The notes beneath the pieces are model-generated. The model worked only from the letters and a program-made list of their open reading frames with translations, did no database searches and had not been told where the DNA came from. A program made the position numbers and the translations under genes. A DNA stretch of 53,861 nucleotides from Colwellia sp. (lineage in GTDB: Bacteria > Pseudomonadota > Gammaproteobacteria > Enterobacterales > Alteromonadaceae): contig JAESPR010000076.1 in the NCBI GenBank assembly GCA_016765685.1, positions 1-53,861 on the forward strand. The letters run 5' to 3'. Positions 44,279 to 53,637 of this stretch are shown piece by piece; the first letter of the stretch is position 1, and each line of letters starts with the position of its first letter.

Positions 44279-46672
44279 ATGACTACAACATCTGCTTTGC
44301 AATGTAAAATCACCTCAGCACAACTTAGCTCTACGTTATCGGCAGCGCTTTTCTCTCAAAAAAAACATCCTAGTGAAATTGCACAAACGTTTGTTGGGCA
44401 TGATCGTGCTAAAGAAGCGTTAAATTTTGGCTTGTCAATGTCGACAGTCGGTTTTAATGTTTTTGCTATGGGCGAGCACGGTACTGGCAGACAAACATTA
44501 ATCAAACAATTATTAACGGAATTAGCGAAGCAGCAAGCGACTCCCGTTGAATGGTGTTATATCAATAATTTTGATGAAAATCATGCTCCGTTTAAGCTTT
44601 ATGTAAACCCTGGAGATGGCAAACAGTTGTTATCACGCATGAATAAATTTATTGATGAATTAATGGATTTATTTCCTGATATTTTTGATAACCATGGTTA
44701 TCAACGACAAAAATCAGCCATAGATCGTGATTTTAATAAAAAATACGATGAAGCGATTGGTGCAGTTGAAAAAATAGCGTTAAAAAGTAATGTTTCATTG
44801 TATGAAGAGAATGGTGAAGTAGGTTTTTCTCCTTTAGTTGATGGCAAACCATTAAGTGATAAGGAGTTTTCTGAAATAAATGAAACCGATAGAGCGACCT
44901 TTTATCAACTATTGACCGAACTTGAAGTCGTGCTTGCCGAGCAGTTACTTGAATTACCTTTATGGAAACGAGAATCTTCAAATAAACTTCGACAACTAAA
45001 AAATAATACCGCAGAGCAAGCAATAAAACCTTACTTAACTGAGCTAGAACAAGAGTTTAATGAAAATAAAGGGGTACTTAAATATTTAAGTAAAGTTAAA
45101 GCGCACATTGTTGATGCTTCATTAGAAATTTTAGTGACTGATGAAGAGGACGCGCCAAACGATAAAGAATTACGGAAACTAATGGTTGAGCGCTTTTTGC
45201 CTAACTTATTAGTACCGCGAAGTATCGATGATGGTGCTCCGGTAGTTTATGAGCAGAATCCCACCTATCAAAATTTATTTGGTCATGTCGATTTTGCCAG
45301 TTTTCAGGGCAGTAGTTACACTAGTTATCGGTTAATTCGCCCCGGCGCATTGCATAAAGCCAATGGTGGTTATTTATTACTTGATGCGGATAAACTATTA
45401 ATGCAGCCATTAGTATGGTCACGTTTGAAGTTGGCATTAAAAACAGGTCAAATCACCATAGAAAACCCGTATGCAGAGCTAAGCCAACCGGGCGCTTACA
45501 GTTTGCAACCGGAAAAAATCCCTTTGCAGGTAAAAGTCATCTTATTAGGCGATGCTGAAATTTATTATACCCTACAAGATTATGATCAAGAATTTACCGA
45601 GTTATTTAGAGTGCTAGCCGACTTTGATCGCCATTTGGAAAAAAATGATGATAACTTAATTGCTTTTGGTCATTTAATTCGTCAACGGGCTTTGAAGTAT
45701 CATTATCCAGAAATTGAGGATGAAGCCGTTGTTGAGTTAGTTCGTTATGCATTAAGACGCGCTGAACACCAACATAAAATTTCTGCCAATATTGTGCAAA
45801 TTAATGATTTATTAGATGAAGCCAATTATTGTTGGCATAAAAGTGACGCTAAAGGCTCACTAAAGGCTAAACATGTTGCCATGGCGTTAGCGGCTAAAAA
45901 GCGTCGTACCGGTCGATTAAGCGAAATTTGGCTTGATGAAATTAAAGAGCAGCAAGTATTGATCAGCACTGAAGGTGAATTTGTTGGTAAAGTTAATGGT
46001 TTAACCGTATTAGAAATAGGTGATAGTGTTTTTGGCACACCGGCGCGCATCACAGCAACGGTTTATGCTGGTAGCCAAGGAGTCACTGATATTGAAGGCG
46101 AAGTTGATTTAGGCAAGTCTATTCACTCTAAAGGCGTGCTGTTACTTACCGGTTATTTAGGACACAAATACGGTCAGGGTTTTCCTGTTGCTATTTCTGC
46201 CAATATTGCTATAGAGCAATCCTACGGGCATATCGATGGAGATAGCGCCTCAATGGCTGAACTTTGTGCATTAATATCAGCAATCACCTTATTGCCTATC
46301 GATCAGGGTTTAGCAATTACAGGTTCAATAAATCAACATGGAGAAGTGCAGTCTATCGGTGGCGTCAATGAAAAAATTGAGGGCTTTTTCCAACTTTGCC
46401 AAGACAAAGGTTTGACCGGCAAACAAGGTGTTATTATACCCAAAACCAATGTCATTAATTTAATGTTAAAAAACCCCGTGATTGCAGCAGTAGAGCGTGG
46501 TGAATTTACTATCTACGCGGTCGAAACCATTGATCAAGCCCTTGAGTTATTAATGGCAACACCTTCAGGTATTATGAATAGCACTGGCAGATATCCTAGA
46601 AAATCTATTCATGGTTTAGCGTTGGATAAGTTGGCTCACTTTGCACAATTGTTAGAAGGTGATGAAGAATAA
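44279..46672 (+). CDS. Lon-related protease (LonH/YcbZ-like)
   Basis: A 797-residue ATPase-protease of the AAA_32/Lon-related family. The N-terminal part carries TFVGHDRAKEALNFGLSM and a loop GEHGTGRQTL where Walker A would have a lysine; here the residue is Arg. A LonB-like lid domain follows. The C-terminal Lon protease domain has the catalytic Ser in GDSASMAELCAL and the catalytic Lys in VNEKIEGFF, with the usual GEVQSIGGV between. Start ATG 44279 has AAGGA seven bases upstream; the frame is open to 44246. It is probably cytoplasmic; its substrates are unknown. The arginine in the ATP loop raises the question of how it uses ATP. Confidence 0.88.
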   Translation: MTTTSALQCKITSAQLSSTLSAALFSQKKHPSEIAQTFVGHDRAKEALNFGLSMSTVGFNVFAMGEHGTGRQTLIKQLLTELAKQQATPVEWCYINNFDENHAPFKLYVNPGDGKQLLSRMNKFIDELMDLFPDIFDNHGYQRQKSAIDRDFNKKYDEAIGAVEKIALKSNVSLYEENGEVGFSPLVDGKPLSDKEFSEINETDRATFYQLLTELEVVLAEQLLELPLWKRESSNKLRQLKNNTAEQAIKPYLTELEQEFNENKGVLKYLSKVKAHIVDASLEILVTDEEDAPNDKELRKLMVERFLPNLLVPRSIDDGAPVVYEQNPTYQNLFGHVDFASFQGSSYTSYRLIRPGALHKANGGYLLLDADKLLMQPLVWSRLKLALKTGQITIENPYAELSQPGAYSLQPEKIPLQVKVILLGDAEIYYTLQDYDQEFTELFRVLADFDRHLEKNDDNLIAFGHLIRQRALKYHYPEIEDEAVVELVRYALRRAEHQHKISANIVQINDLLDEANYCWHKSDAKGSLKAKHVAMALAAKKRRTGRLSEIWLDEIKEQQVLISTEGEFVGKVNGLTVLEIGDSVFGTPARITATVYAGSQGVTDIEGEVDLGKSIHSKGVLLLTGYLGHKYGQGFPVAISANIAIEQSYGHIDGDSASMAELCALISAITLLPIDQGLAITGSINQHGEVQSIGGVNEKIEGFFQLCQDKGLTGKQGVIIPKTNVINLMLKNPVIAAVERGEFTIYAVETIDQALELLMATPSGIMNSTGRYPRKSIHGLALDKLAHFAQLLEGDEE

Positions 46673-46730
46673 TCTAACCCCTGCTATAACAAGTTGTTAG
46701 GCTGGTAATTATAAAGAGGATGTAGTTGTT

Positions 46731-46784
46731 GAAGTGTAAAAGTTTGTATTTAATAGGCGTGCTAGTAAATTACTTTTACACTTC
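46731..46784. repeat. 13 bp perfect inverted repeat between convergent genes
   Basis: GAAGTGTAAAAGT at 46731-46743 and ACTTTTACACTTC at 46772-46784 are exact complements around a 28-base spacer. Just beyond it, TTTTATGTG is repeated in tandem (46788-46810 region). A shorter palindrome, TAACAA-G-TTGTTA, lies at 46687-46699. Placement between a plus-strand and a minus-strand gene suits a two-way transcript end, but the loop is long and there are no T runs on either side. Confidence 0.6.
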
Positions 46785-46810
46785 TAGTTTTATGTGTTTT
46801 ATGTGTTTTA

Positions 46811-47911
46811 TTAGTTGCGCTTAATTTGATGTGATAACGACGTTAAGAGATTAACCACATCAACACTGGCGCTTTCCATGCCGGCTAAGTCTTTAACTGC
46901 GCGTGCCATATCGCCATTTTTCATCGCTTTTAAAGCGCTTAAACCATAAGTGTGCACTTGAGCGTGAGGCGTGTCTAATTGTTTAAATGCGCTATGACTA
47001 GCGTATTTTGAGGCACCTTCACCTTGAAAATACCACTTACCTAAGCGGCAATTGTGATGGTCTGCAAAATCTTCTGTAGAGCGATCAGACATGCCAAATA
47101 TTACCCGATAAACTTCTGACTTCCAGACCACATGATCCATTTTTACCGTTTGTAAAAAAGCATCCTCAGTTGAATTAGCAATAACTGAAAACATATTTTT
47201 AGAAACCGTCACTATATTTTCAGCAGTGGTTTCAATCGTGGCAGTACTCTCGCTAATTTCGCTACTTTTCTCACCAACTTCATGAATACCTTCTATCACT
47301 TGCTCCATTTGCTGGTTTACTTGCTCAATTAAATTCGATATTTCATTTGATGCTTCAGCAGAGCGTTGGGCTAAGGTTCTCACTTCATCAGCAACCACGG
47401 CAAAGCCTCGTCCTTGTTCGCCAGCGCGAGCGGCTTCAATTGCTGCATTAAGTGCCAATAAATTAGTTTGATCGGAAATACCTTTGATAATATTAACAAA
47501 GTCATTAATACCTGCGGTAGCCGATTTTAAATTATCAACCGATGTTGAGGCGTTTTGGCTATCACTGCTAATTTTTGTGGTGGCAACAATAGTTGACGCC
47601 AACATAGACAATATTTCGCTAAATAACGCTTGTGAGGACTGAAATTCGTCACGGTGGCCAATAAGCTCTTCAGATGAAGAAGCGAGTTCTTCTCCTATGG
47701 TGTTAACTAAATCAGCAGATCCTATCCATAAATTATTCATTTCTTCTTGATGGCGGTAGCGTTCGGTATTATTAGCCATGTCTTGTGCTAGCTGTTGGCT
47801 TTCATCGTTGGCAGTAGCGACTTCTGCTTCTAATGATGAAAGTTGTTGTTTAAGTTGTAGGTTTTCTTTTTGTAATGCTGAGAACTCGTCTTTACTTGGC
47901 AAACCGAACAT
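46811..47911 (-). CDS. Soluble methyl-accepting chemotaxis protein with CZB domain
   Basis: A 366-residue chemoreceptor without transmembrane helices. It begins with a short coiled coil ([19 protein letters not shown]), continues with the MCP signalling domain (about 90-250), whose hairpin tip holds [20 protein letters not shown], and ends with a chemoreceptor zinc-binding CZB domain (about 255-365): [28 protein letters not shown] and HAQVH give the His-His-Cys-His pattern. CZB receptors such as H. pylori TlpD sense zinc or oxidants such as HOCl in the cytoplasm. It should signal through CheW/CheA, which are not encoded here. Confidence 0.92.
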   Translation of the reverse strand: MFGLPSKDEFSALQKENLQLKQQLSSLEAEVATANDESQQLAQDMANNTERYRHQEEMNNLWIGSADLVNTIGEELASSSEELIGHRDEFQSSQALFSEILSMLASTIVATTKISSDSQNASTSVDNLKSATAGINDFVNIIKGISDQTNLLALNAAIEAARAGEQGRGFAVVADEVRTLAQRSAEASNEISNLIEQVNQQMEQVIEGIHEVGEKSSEISESTATIETTAENIVTVSKNMFSVIANSTEDAFLQTVKMDHVVWKSEVYRVIFGMSDRSTEDFADHHNCRLGKWYFQGEGASKYASHSAFKQLDTPHAQVHTYGLSALKAMKNGDMARAVKDLAGMESASVDVVNLLTSLSHQIKRN

Positions 47912-48130
47912 AGAATAAACACCTTGCTGTTGTTTTATGAAATGTAACTTAACAATTTATAATCGTAACTACTTGCTCAGTATAATTAAAAATTTTTGTT
48001 TTACCAAAGTATTTTAGAAATATCAGCTTCAAGGGGGGATATTTTCTCAATATGGGTCTTCTAAACTAAAAAAACGGAAATAGTAGTTTAATTCTGTCAG
48101 TGCTCAATTGACAGGCATTAGACTGTCAAT

Positions 48131-49237
48131 TTAAAGGGTAACTTTATAAGGAGTAATGACTTCATCACCCACAATTAAACCGGAGATTACCGTGACCATG
48201 GCATTTTTCTGAATCTTACCTAGTCTAACAAAGCGACGTTGCACTTCACCGTTAACATTGAGCCAAACAAAATCTAATTGACCAACATGGGCGACTTTGT
48301 CCACGGGAATATTTAGTTTGATTTGCTCGCCGGCAGGAATTAACAGGCGAGCATACATGCCCGGTAATAAGTTTTTATGAGTATTAATACGCACTTTAAT
48401 TAAAAAACTACGTGAGCCAGCGTTAGCTGCGGGTACTATTTCTTCTATTTCGCCCTGCAGCGTTTTATTAATACTAGGTAATTCAATTTCAATGGTTTGA
48501 CCCTGAGTTAAGGTTAATGCTAATTGTTCCCGTACCTGTGCTTCTACCCGCAATGACTGTGGATTGTACAAGGATAATAGTTTAGCACCTGCTTGGGCAG
48601 TATCACCGGGTTCGGCAAAACGATCAACAATAAGCCCGTTTATCGGCGCTGTTAAAGTTGCATAACTCAGGGTTGTTTCTGTTTGCGATAATACTTGTTC
48701 GGCAGCAATTAATTCCGCTGTTAAACTTTGGTAATCTGCGCGATTTTTGTCTAAATTAAATGCTGAAATAAGTTGTTTTTTAACTAATTCTATCGAGCGT
48801 TCAAGGTTTTTCTTAGCTTCAGTTACGCGAACGTGTAAACTTTTAATATTTTGTTTGGCTTGCAATACTTGTGATGTTAAATCGTTTTGTTCCAGTTGAA
48901 TTAACAAATCACCTTTGTTTACTTTATCACCGGCTCTGACTTTAATAGATTCTATTCGAGCTAAAATTCGCGCCGAAATAATGGTGGTTTGTTTTGCTTC
49001 AACACTGGCGGCAACGGGCTCGAAAATAGCCGTTGTACTAGCAACGACTTTATAGGCATTATTTTTATCAAGGGCTGATATGCTCAAGTTGTTGGTACTG
49101 TTTTCATTTAGTGCAGGTGATACCTTGTCATCAAATGAACCGGCAAGCCAAGCGACCATTAATAATAAAGTTGCTAAAGCGAGCACAGGAATAAATACTT
49201 TCTGTATGGTGCTGGTTTGTTTTTTTGTTTGAGTCAT
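48131..49237 (-). CDS. RND efflux periplasmic adaptor (membrane fusion protein)
   Basis: A 368-residue membrane fusion protein with an N-terminal membrane anchor (about residues 13-31, VFIPVLALATLLLMVAWLAG), a lipoyl-type barrel half (ILARIESIKVRAGDKVNKGDLLIQL), an alpha-helical hairpin (QAKQNIKSLHVRVTEAKKNL), the second barrel half (TLTAPINGLIVDRFAEPGD) and beta-barrel and membrane-proximal domains. It joins the inner-membrane RND pump to an outer-membrane TolC-type channel. It begins 9 bp after the stop of the pump gene, so the two form an operon. No TolC homologue is in the window. Confidence 0.93.
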   Translation of the reverse strand: MTQTKKQTSTIQKVFIPVLALATLLLMVAWLAGSFDDKVSPALNENSTNNLSISALDKNNAYKVVASTTAIFEPVAASVEAKQTTIISARILARIESIKVRAGDKVNKGDLLIQLEQNDLTSQVLQAKQNIKSLHVRVTEAKKNLERSIELVKKQLISAFNLDKNRADYQSLTAELIAAEQVLSQTETTLSYATLTAPINGLIVDRFAEPGDTAQAGAKLLSLYNPQSLRVEAQVREQLALTLTQGQTIEIELPSINKTLQGEIEEIVPAANAGSRSFLIKVRINTHKNLLPGMYARLLIPAGEQIKLNIPVDKVAHVGQLDFVWLNVNGEVQRRFVRLGKIQKNAMVTVISGLIVGDEVITPYKVTL

Positions 49238-49246
49238 GACACTTCC

Positions 49247-52200
49247 TTAGTAATTATTCATTTGGTTTTTTGCTGATAAGGTGTTGGCTGTTGGTTCGTT
49301 TTGTTTTTCATTATCAAATACTAATAAGTAAACAATGGGCACAACCAGCAAGGTAAATATGGTTGACGAAATAATGCCAAAAATAATAGCAATGGCTAAA
49401 CCACTAAAAACGGGATCTAAGGTGATAATTAAATTACCTAACAAGGTGGTGCCTGCGGTTAACAAAACGGGGCGCATGCGTACAGCGCCGGCAAGAATTA
49501 AGGCTTCTTTTATCGACTCACCTTGGCCGCGGGCTTGGCTAATGAATTCAATTAAAATGAGTGAGTTTCTAACCACTATGCCCGCTAAGGCTATCATACC
49601 TATCATGGCTGTGGCGGTAAATAATACGGGATCAGGGGCATTAGCTATTTCACGTTCGCCAAATTGATTAAGCATAAAAAAGCCGGGCATGATGCCAATA
49701 ACGGTAAGCGGTATAGCAGACATAATAATGCCAGATAACGCTGCTGAGCCGGTTTGTATACGCAGCACAAAATATATCGCGGTGAGGGCAAACGCAAAAG
49801 CAATGCCCATGTCACGAAATACTCGAATGGTAATACGCCATTCGCCTTCACCACTCCACGATAGGGTTATATTGTCAGGTAATTGCCAAATATTACCACC
49901 ACCACTGGTTAAGAAAGTACGGCTCTGCCAATCATTGGTTTGATTAGGTGTATACAGTGTTGTGTTATTTGCTGTTTGAAGATCGCTGCTAATATCAGCA
50001 ATGATAGCGGCAGGTGTTCTGCCAGAAATGTCGGCAGTAACATACACCACGGGTTTTAAATCTTTATGAAAAATAGGTTTATCACTTAAATATTGCTCAA
50101 ACTGACCTAGTTCACCCAGCGATACTAGAGATTTCGGTGCAATATCAATACCTTGTTTCGTTGTACTTTGCACAATACCGGTTTGTCCCTTTATCGTTAC
50201 TCGGTAAAAGTCAGCTAGGCTTTCTCGTTGTTCTAAAGGTAGTTTGATATTAATCGCTAATGGCGTGGCTTCATTATCTACATGCAAATAACCGGCAACT
50301 TGTCCCGTATTGGCTACGGCTAAGGCTTGGTTGATATTTTGAGTAGAAATACCCGATAACGCCGCTTTGGTTTTATCGGTAATAAAGCGTAAATTGCTTT
50401 GATTGTCACCAACGGTTGAGTCTACTTCAACAACATGAGGCTCTTGAGTTAATCTTTTTTCAACGATAATGGCGGCTTGTTGTAACTCACTGTATTGAGT
50501 GAATTCGTTACCATAAAGTTCGGCAACTAAGGTACTAAGTACGGGGGGGCCCGGTGGTACTTCAACCACTTTAATATTAATGCCATTGGCTGAAAAAACA
50601 GAGCTATTAAGTGCTTTTAAATGTTCTCTTAAGCGCAATACTATCGCGTGAGATTGATGCTCTCGCTCGGTTTTGTCTAATAATATCAGTCGCAAGTCGG
50701 CCATGTATGGTGCTTGGCGTTGATAATACTGACGTACCATGCCGTTAAAATCTATCGCGGATGGAATACCAACGTATGCTGAAATAGCTTTAATTTCAGG
50801 TAACTGTTGTACTTTAGTTGAAACAATTTTTGCCATGGCGGCAGTTTGTTCTAACGTGGCACTTTCGGGCATATCAATAATAATTTGAACTTCATTTTTA
50901 TTATCAAATGGCAGTAGTTTAAGTGGCACTAAACGCATTACTGGCAGCATGGCAGCTATAATAAATAAGGCTAATACGAGCCATAAAACCAGCTTGCCTT
51001 TTTTTCTGTTATCTAATAATGGGGTTAGCATACGGCGATAAAACTGACTAAAACCTTGGTTGTTTTCGTCATCTTCGTTTTGCTTTGCGGTTGTTTTATG
51101 CTTGATAAATTTAGTGGCTAACCATGGGGTAACCAAAAAGGCGACTAAGGTAGAGCTAATAACACTGAGCGGCACGTTAAACGCCATAGGTGCCATGTAT
51201 GGCCCCATCATGCCCGTGATAAATGCTAAAGGAATAAAAGCTAATACTATGGTTAACGTTGACATTAATAACGGGATACGAATTTCATTGATTGCACTAA
51301 CAATGGCAGCAGTAACGTCTTTATTGGTTGCTTTGCCTTTTATTTTTTTTAGGTATCGTTCAATATTATCAACCCCTGTTATCGGGTCGTCAACCAGTAA
51401 GCCTAAGGAAAGTATCAGTGCAAAAAGCGTCACTCGATTAATAGTGTAACCAAAGGCTAAATCTAACGATAAGGTGATGCCATAACAAATAGGCACAGCT
51501 AGTCCCACCACAATGGCTGATCGCCACCCTAAAAATACCGCAATAAAAATTACCACCGTTAATACTGCAAAAGCTAAACTAGTGGTTAAGTTATTTACTT
51601 TTTCATTAGCGGTTTCACCGTAATCACGTAAAACTTCAACATGGACATTCTCAGGGAAGATTGACTGCTGTAATTGTGCTATTTTTTCGTGCACTGCCTG
51701 TGCTACGGTTACCGCATTACTACCACGTTGTTTAGCGACACTAATAGTAACAATGGGATGATCGCTATTGTTTTTCGAATACAGTGCTTGTTGATAACCG
51801 TTAGCAAAATCAATCCAAGTGTAGTTTTTTTGTTCTGCTGGACCGTCAATTATATCGGCAATGTCTTTGAGTAAAACAACGCTGCCATCAATGACACTGA
51901 TGGGGGTTTGCTTCAATGTGTCTATGTCTCTAAAAACGTCACCGCTTTCAAGGCGAAAAGATTGGTTTTCAAGCGCTAAATTACCATGATGTTGCAAAGC
52001 ATTTGAGGCTTGAATAGCATTAAATACCTCACTAATAGCAATTTTTCTAGCGGTCATTTGTTCAGGTTTTAAGTTGACTTGAATTTCTCTTGAACGACCG
52101 CCAATAATGTTAACTTCACTGGTATTGTCTATTGCTTGTAAAAAAGTAGAGACTTCTTCAGCCAAACGGCGTAATTGATAATCATCAACTGTTTTATTGT

Positions 52201-52660
52201 CGCTGCTCCACAGCCCCAACATTACAATAGGTACATCATCAACTTCTATGGGTTGTACGCGCCAATTGCTTACTATAGCTGGAATTTTATTAGTATTCGA
52301 ATGCAGTTTATTGTAAGTATTAAGTAACGCTCGTTCACGATTTTCGCCGACATGAAACCGTAACGTAACCACCGCTTGGCTGTTATTCGTAACCGAATAG
52401 ACATGTTCAACGCCACTCACTTGTGCCAGTAGTTTTTCTAACGGGGTGGTTACTAAACGCTCAACCTGTTGAGCATTAACACCGGGTGCACTTACAATTA
52501 CATCAATCATAGGCACTACAATTTGTGGCTCTTCTTCGCGTGGCGTGTAATTCAATGCCAGCATGCCAGCGAGTATAGATAAAAGCAGAATGATGAAAGG
52601 TATTTTGCTTGCTAAAATACGACTAAGTAATTTAGCGGTAAAATTTGTTGGAGTCTGCAT
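49247..52660 (-). CDS. RND efflux pump permease
   Basis: An 1137-residue inner-membrane proton-driven pump of the AcrB-like superfamily with 12 helices and two large periplasmic loops. The N-terminus has IPFIILLLSILAGMLALNYTP and the porter segment QQVERLVTTPLEKLL. The proton-relay Asp pair is in LGLLVDDPITGVDNIERYL, and the matching late helix reads IVVRNSLILIEFI. The EEEPQIVVP element near residue 37 is typical of pumps acting on hydrophobic compounds and not metals, though the substrate is not proven. Downstream of it is the adaptor gene. The ArsR-type regulator starts 386 bp upstream on the same strand and ends about 80 bp before the pump gene. Confidence 0.95.
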   Translation of the reverse strand: MQTPTNFTAKLLSRILASKIPFIILLLSILAGMLALNYTPREEEPQIVVPMIDVIVSAPGVNAQQVERLVTTPLEKLLAQVSGVEHVYSVTNNSQAVVTLRFHVGENRERALLNTYNKLHSNTNKIPAIVSNWRVQPIEVDDVPIVMLGLWSSDNKTVDDYQLRRLAEEVSTFLQAIDNTSEVNIIGGRSREIQVNLKPEQMTARKIAISEVFNAIQASNALQHHGNLALENQSFRLESGDVFRDIDTLKQTPISVIDGSVVLLKDIADIIDGPAEQKNYTWIDFANGYQQALYSKNNSDHPIVTISVAKQRGSNAVTVAQAVHEKIAQLQQSIFPENVHVEVLRDYGETANEKVNNLTTSLAFAVLTVVIFIAVFLGWRSAIVVGLAVPICYGITLSLDLAFGYTINRVTLFALILSLGLLVDDPITGVDNIERYLKKIKGKATNKDVTAAIVSAINEIRIPLLMSTLTIVLAFIPLAFITGMMGPYMAPMAFNVPLSVISSTLVAFLVTPWLATKFIKHKTTAKQNEDDENNQGFSQFYRRMLTPLLDNRKKGKLVLWLVLALFIIAAMLPVMRLVPLKLLPFDNKNEVQIIIDMPESATLEQTAAMAKIVSTKVQQLPEIKAISAYVGIPSAIDFNGMVRQYYQRQAPYMADLRLILLDKTEREHQSHAIVLRLREHLKALNSSVFSANGINIKVVEVPPGPPVLSTLVAELYGNEFTQYSELQQAAIIVEKRLTQEPHVVEVDSTVGDNQSNLRFITDKTKAALSGISTQNINQALAVANTGQVAGYLHVDNEATPLAINIKLPLEQRESLADFYRVTIKGQTGIVQSTTKQGIDIAPKSLVSLGELGQFEQYLSDKPIFHKDLKPVVYVTADISGRTPAAIIADISSDLQTANNTTLYTPNQTNDWQSRTFLTSGGGNIWQLPDNITLSWSGEGEWRITIRVFRDMGIAFAFALTAIYFVLRIQTGSAALSGIIMSAIPLTVIGIMPGFFMLNQFGEREIANAPDPVLFTATAMIGMIALAGIVVRNSLILIEFISQARGQGESIKEALILAGAVRMRPVLLTAGTTLLGNLIITLDPVFSGLAIAIIFGIISSTIFTLLVVPIVYLLVFDNEKQNEPTANTLSAKNQMNNY

Positions 52661-52740
52661 AGTTAGTCAGTTTTCTTTGGTTAGTTGTTTTTGACGTCGA
52701 AGTTCAAACTATCGGCTTGAATCGCTGTAATACTAAAAAT

Positions 52741-53046
52741 TTAGCTGTCATTACAAAATTGTTGTTGTAAAACTTCCAGTAGGTAGCTGATTTTTTGATC
52801 GGCAATTCGATAATAAATGGTTTGTGATTCCCGCCTTGTGCTTACTATGTTGCTTGCTCGTAGTTTTGCTAAATGTTGTGACAGGGCAGACTGTGATAAA
52901 TCGACCTGCTTATTTAACTCACCTACCGTAAGCTCTTTGGTGGTGATACTACAGAGGATCATCAAGCGATAAGGGTTAGCCAATTGCTTTAAAATAGCAG
53001 CAACGTGTTGAGCGTTTTCTAATAATTGAGTTTGGTCAGTGGTCAT
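52741..53046 (-). CDS. ArsR-family repressor of the BigR/YgaV/SqrR (persulfide-sensing) type
   Basis: A 101-residue winged helix-turn-helix repressor (ATG 53046; a TTG at 53052 would add two). Numbering from 53052, the first helices hold LANPYRLMILCSI with Cys34, the recognition helix is SQSALSQHLAKLR, the wing RRESQTIYYRI, and the last helix ends QQQFCNDS with Cys100. The two cysteines sit where BigR, SqrR and E. coli YgaV keep the pair that forms a polysulfide bridge when reactive sulfur appears. The metal-binding residues of ArsR proper are absent. It is divergent from a rhodanese gene and upstream of the RND pump, as expected for a regulator of sulfide defence. Confidence 0.85.
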   Translation of the reverse strand: MTTDQTQLLENAQHVAAILKQLANPYRLMILCSITTKELTVGELNKQVDLSQSALSQHLAKLRASNIVSTRRESQTIYYRIADQKISYLLEVLQQQFCNDS

Positions 53047-53100
53047 AGTCAAAGCAATATTTAGGGGAGATTTTATTTAAGTTTACTATTGAATTTTAAA

Positions 53101-53154
53101 TTAGTAAAGGCTAATATATCATACATTAGCTAAAAATAAATTAGCAAAACCTAA
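53101..53154. promoter_or_regulatory. Three TTAG/CTAA operator candidates in the divergent promoter
   Basis: Between the ArsR-type gene and the rhodanese gene are TTAG-N6-CTAA at 53101-53114 (TTAGTAAAGGCTAA), TTAGCTAA at 53126-53133 and TTAG-N6-CTAA at 53141-53154 (TTAGCAAAACCTAA). The first and third start exactly 40 bp apart, close to four helical turns. AT-rich dyads of this sort suit BigR/SqrR-type repressors; binding is inferred. Confidence 0.55.
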
Positions 53155-53226
53155 AGTTTATTTTAAATTTTTATATTAAATGCAGTTAAGTATTTTTGTT
53201 TACCGTTTATTATTTAAGGAACACTT

Positions 53227-53571
53227 ATGTTAAAAAAGATCCCCGAAGTGATTGCTCAAGCAAGACAATCACTTAATATTATTACTGCGGTTGACGCAGC
53301 GATAAAATGTAAAAATGAGCATAGTATTGTTATTGATGTGAGAGAGCCGGCAGAGTTTGCTGAGAAGGCGGCTAATAGCACGGTTAACATTCCTCGTGGT
53401 CTGCTAGAGATGAAAATGTTACAACTGCATCCAGATGAAAACTTAACTATTTTTCTTCATTGTGCAACGGGCGCAAGAGCCACTTTTGCGGCAGAGCAGC
53501 TTAAACGTGTTGGTTACACTAATGTGTGGGTTATTACCTGTAAGTTAGACGATATTTGCAGTGCCTTTTAG
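53227..53571 (+). CDS. Rhodanese-like sulfurtransferase
   Basis: A 114-residue single-domain rhodanese. IVIDVREPAEFAEKAANSTV is the usual first motif, and the active-site loop is HCATGAR with the catalytic Cys (C-x4-R). It moves sulfane sulfur from a persulfide donor to an acceptor such as cyanide, glutathione or sulfite. Two further cysteines near the C-terminus (ITCKLDDICSAF) could bind sulfur. No signal peptide, so it is cytoplasmic. Divergent from the two-cysteine ArsR repressor and sharing its promoter region, so probably derepressed by polysulfide. Confidence 0.88.
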   Translation: MLKKIPEVIAQARQSLNIITAVDAAIKCKNEHSIVIDVREPAEFAEKAANSTVNIPRGLLEMKMLQLHPDENLTIFLHCATGARATFAAEQLKRVGYTNVWVITCKLDDICSAF

Positions 53572-53637
53572 TTTGTAGTGACTAGTCGTTTGTAGTTTGC
53601 TGTTACAAATATTGAAACAAGCATCACTTGCTAATGT

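Noticed and set aside
53227..53571. Rhodanese gene as part of a larger defence island
   Set aside because: Neighbours are an ArsR-type repressor, an RND pump and lysA; no nuclease, helicase or toxin-like gene is near.
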